This document shows positions 5,142-5,177 of a stretch of DNA of 5,177 bases, piece by piece. Source of the DNA: an uncultured Prevotella sp. Lineage in GTDB: Bacteria > Bacteroidota > Bacteroidia > Bacteroidales > Bacteroidaceae. The notes under the pieces were generated by a model that was not told where the DNA came from, ran no database searches, and saw nothing but the letters and a program-made list of their open reading frames with translations. Position numbers and translations under genes: made by a program. The DNA is taken from positions 1-5,177 of the forward strand of contig CAJPPF010000157.1 in NCBI GenBank assembly GCA_905372445.1, read 5' to 3'. Numbering within the stretch: position 1 is the stretch's first letter; the number at the start of each line of letters is the position of its first letter.

Positions 5142-5177
5142 GTCTAAAACTGCCGCTTCTTGCCGCTAAAACCGCTC
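5128..5177. repeat. Imperfect 22-bp tandem repeat running off the right edge
   Basis: Two adjoining 22-bp units, 5128-5149 and 5150-5171, agree at 17 of 22 positions; both hold a GCCG core, TTTCTTG or CTTCTTG in the middle, and end in CTAAAA. The last six bases of the window (CCGCTC) resemble the start of a third unit. The number of copies beyond the edge is unknown. The reading frame is not maintained by 22-bp units, so this is unlikely to be coding. Confidence 0.5.

Larger units (their letters stand above)
4707..5177. other. Gene-free intergenic region rich in inverted repeats
   Basis: No reading frame here has protein-like composition or a family motif on either strand, and stops are frequent. 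No tRNA, rRNA or CRISPR pattern was found. The part at 4707-4837 shows nothing I can name. From 4838 to the right edge the sequence holds a series of inverted repeats (listed separately) and a 22-bp tandem repeat. GC is locally higher in the folded block (4838-4950) than in the A/T-rich flanks. It may be a dispersed intergenic repeat, a non-coding RNA, or the long upstream region of a gene beyond the edge. Confidence 0.6.

Noticed and set aside
4838..5177. Possible CRISPR array or insertion-sequence end
   Set aside because: No regularly spaced identical repeats with unique spacers, no transposase fragment, and no matching terminal inverted repeats or target duplications were seen.

Overview
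The window looks like a chromosomal segment from a Bacteroidota bacterium, most likely a Prevotella-type Bacteroidales. Two upstream sites match the Bacteroidetes sigma-factor promoter form (TTTG or ATTG, 20 nt, TAnnTTTG). Most starts lack a Shine-Dalgarno sequence, and the sugar transferase and HPF proteins have Bacteroidales-like wording. The genus is inferred from general familiarity, not from a search.

Layout. (1) 1-2857, plus strand: a surface-glycan pair. The first gene enters from the left edge, with its 5' end missing. It is a fusion of a multi-membrane MraY/WecA-like domain and a C-terminal monotopic sugar-1-phosphate transferase (WcaJ/PglC type). It is followed 34 bp later by galE, a UDP-hexose 4-epimerase. 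(2) 2858-2953: a convergent intergenic region with a perfect 28-nt palindrome, probably a two-way terminator. (3) 2954-3253, minus strand: a short ribosome hibernation factor (hpf/raiA) with its own promoter, a roughly 107-nt leader that can fold, and an unusually strong Shine-Dalgarno. (4) 3451-4641, minus strand: a two-gene operon of an exported M15 zinc peptidase and an AlaX-like tRNA-editing protein, joined TAA|ATG with no gap, with a good promoter at 4675-4706. (5) 4707-5177: no convincing gene, but a run of inverted repeats and the start of a 22-bp imperfect tandem repeat that continues past the right edge.

How the genes work together. The fusion protein probably starts a glycan on undecaprenyl phosphate, and GalE probably supplies or interconverts the UDP-sugar. 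GalE carries Cys at the position that lets this family accept N-acetylated UDP-sugars, so UDP-GlcNAc/GalNAc are plausible substrates. The most striking observation is that the MraY/WecA-like half has lost several catalytic positions (one Asp of the DD pair, the metal-binding Asp, and all histidines of the HxHH motif), while the C-terminal transferase keeps its catalytic Asp-Glu pair. This suggests a membrane pseudoenzyme fused to an active enzyme. The other points worth attention are the hpf control region (a 30-nt near-palindrome over the -33 box plus a structured leader) and the folded intergenic element at 4838-4912. No CRISPR array, tRNA, rRNA or insertion sequence was seen.
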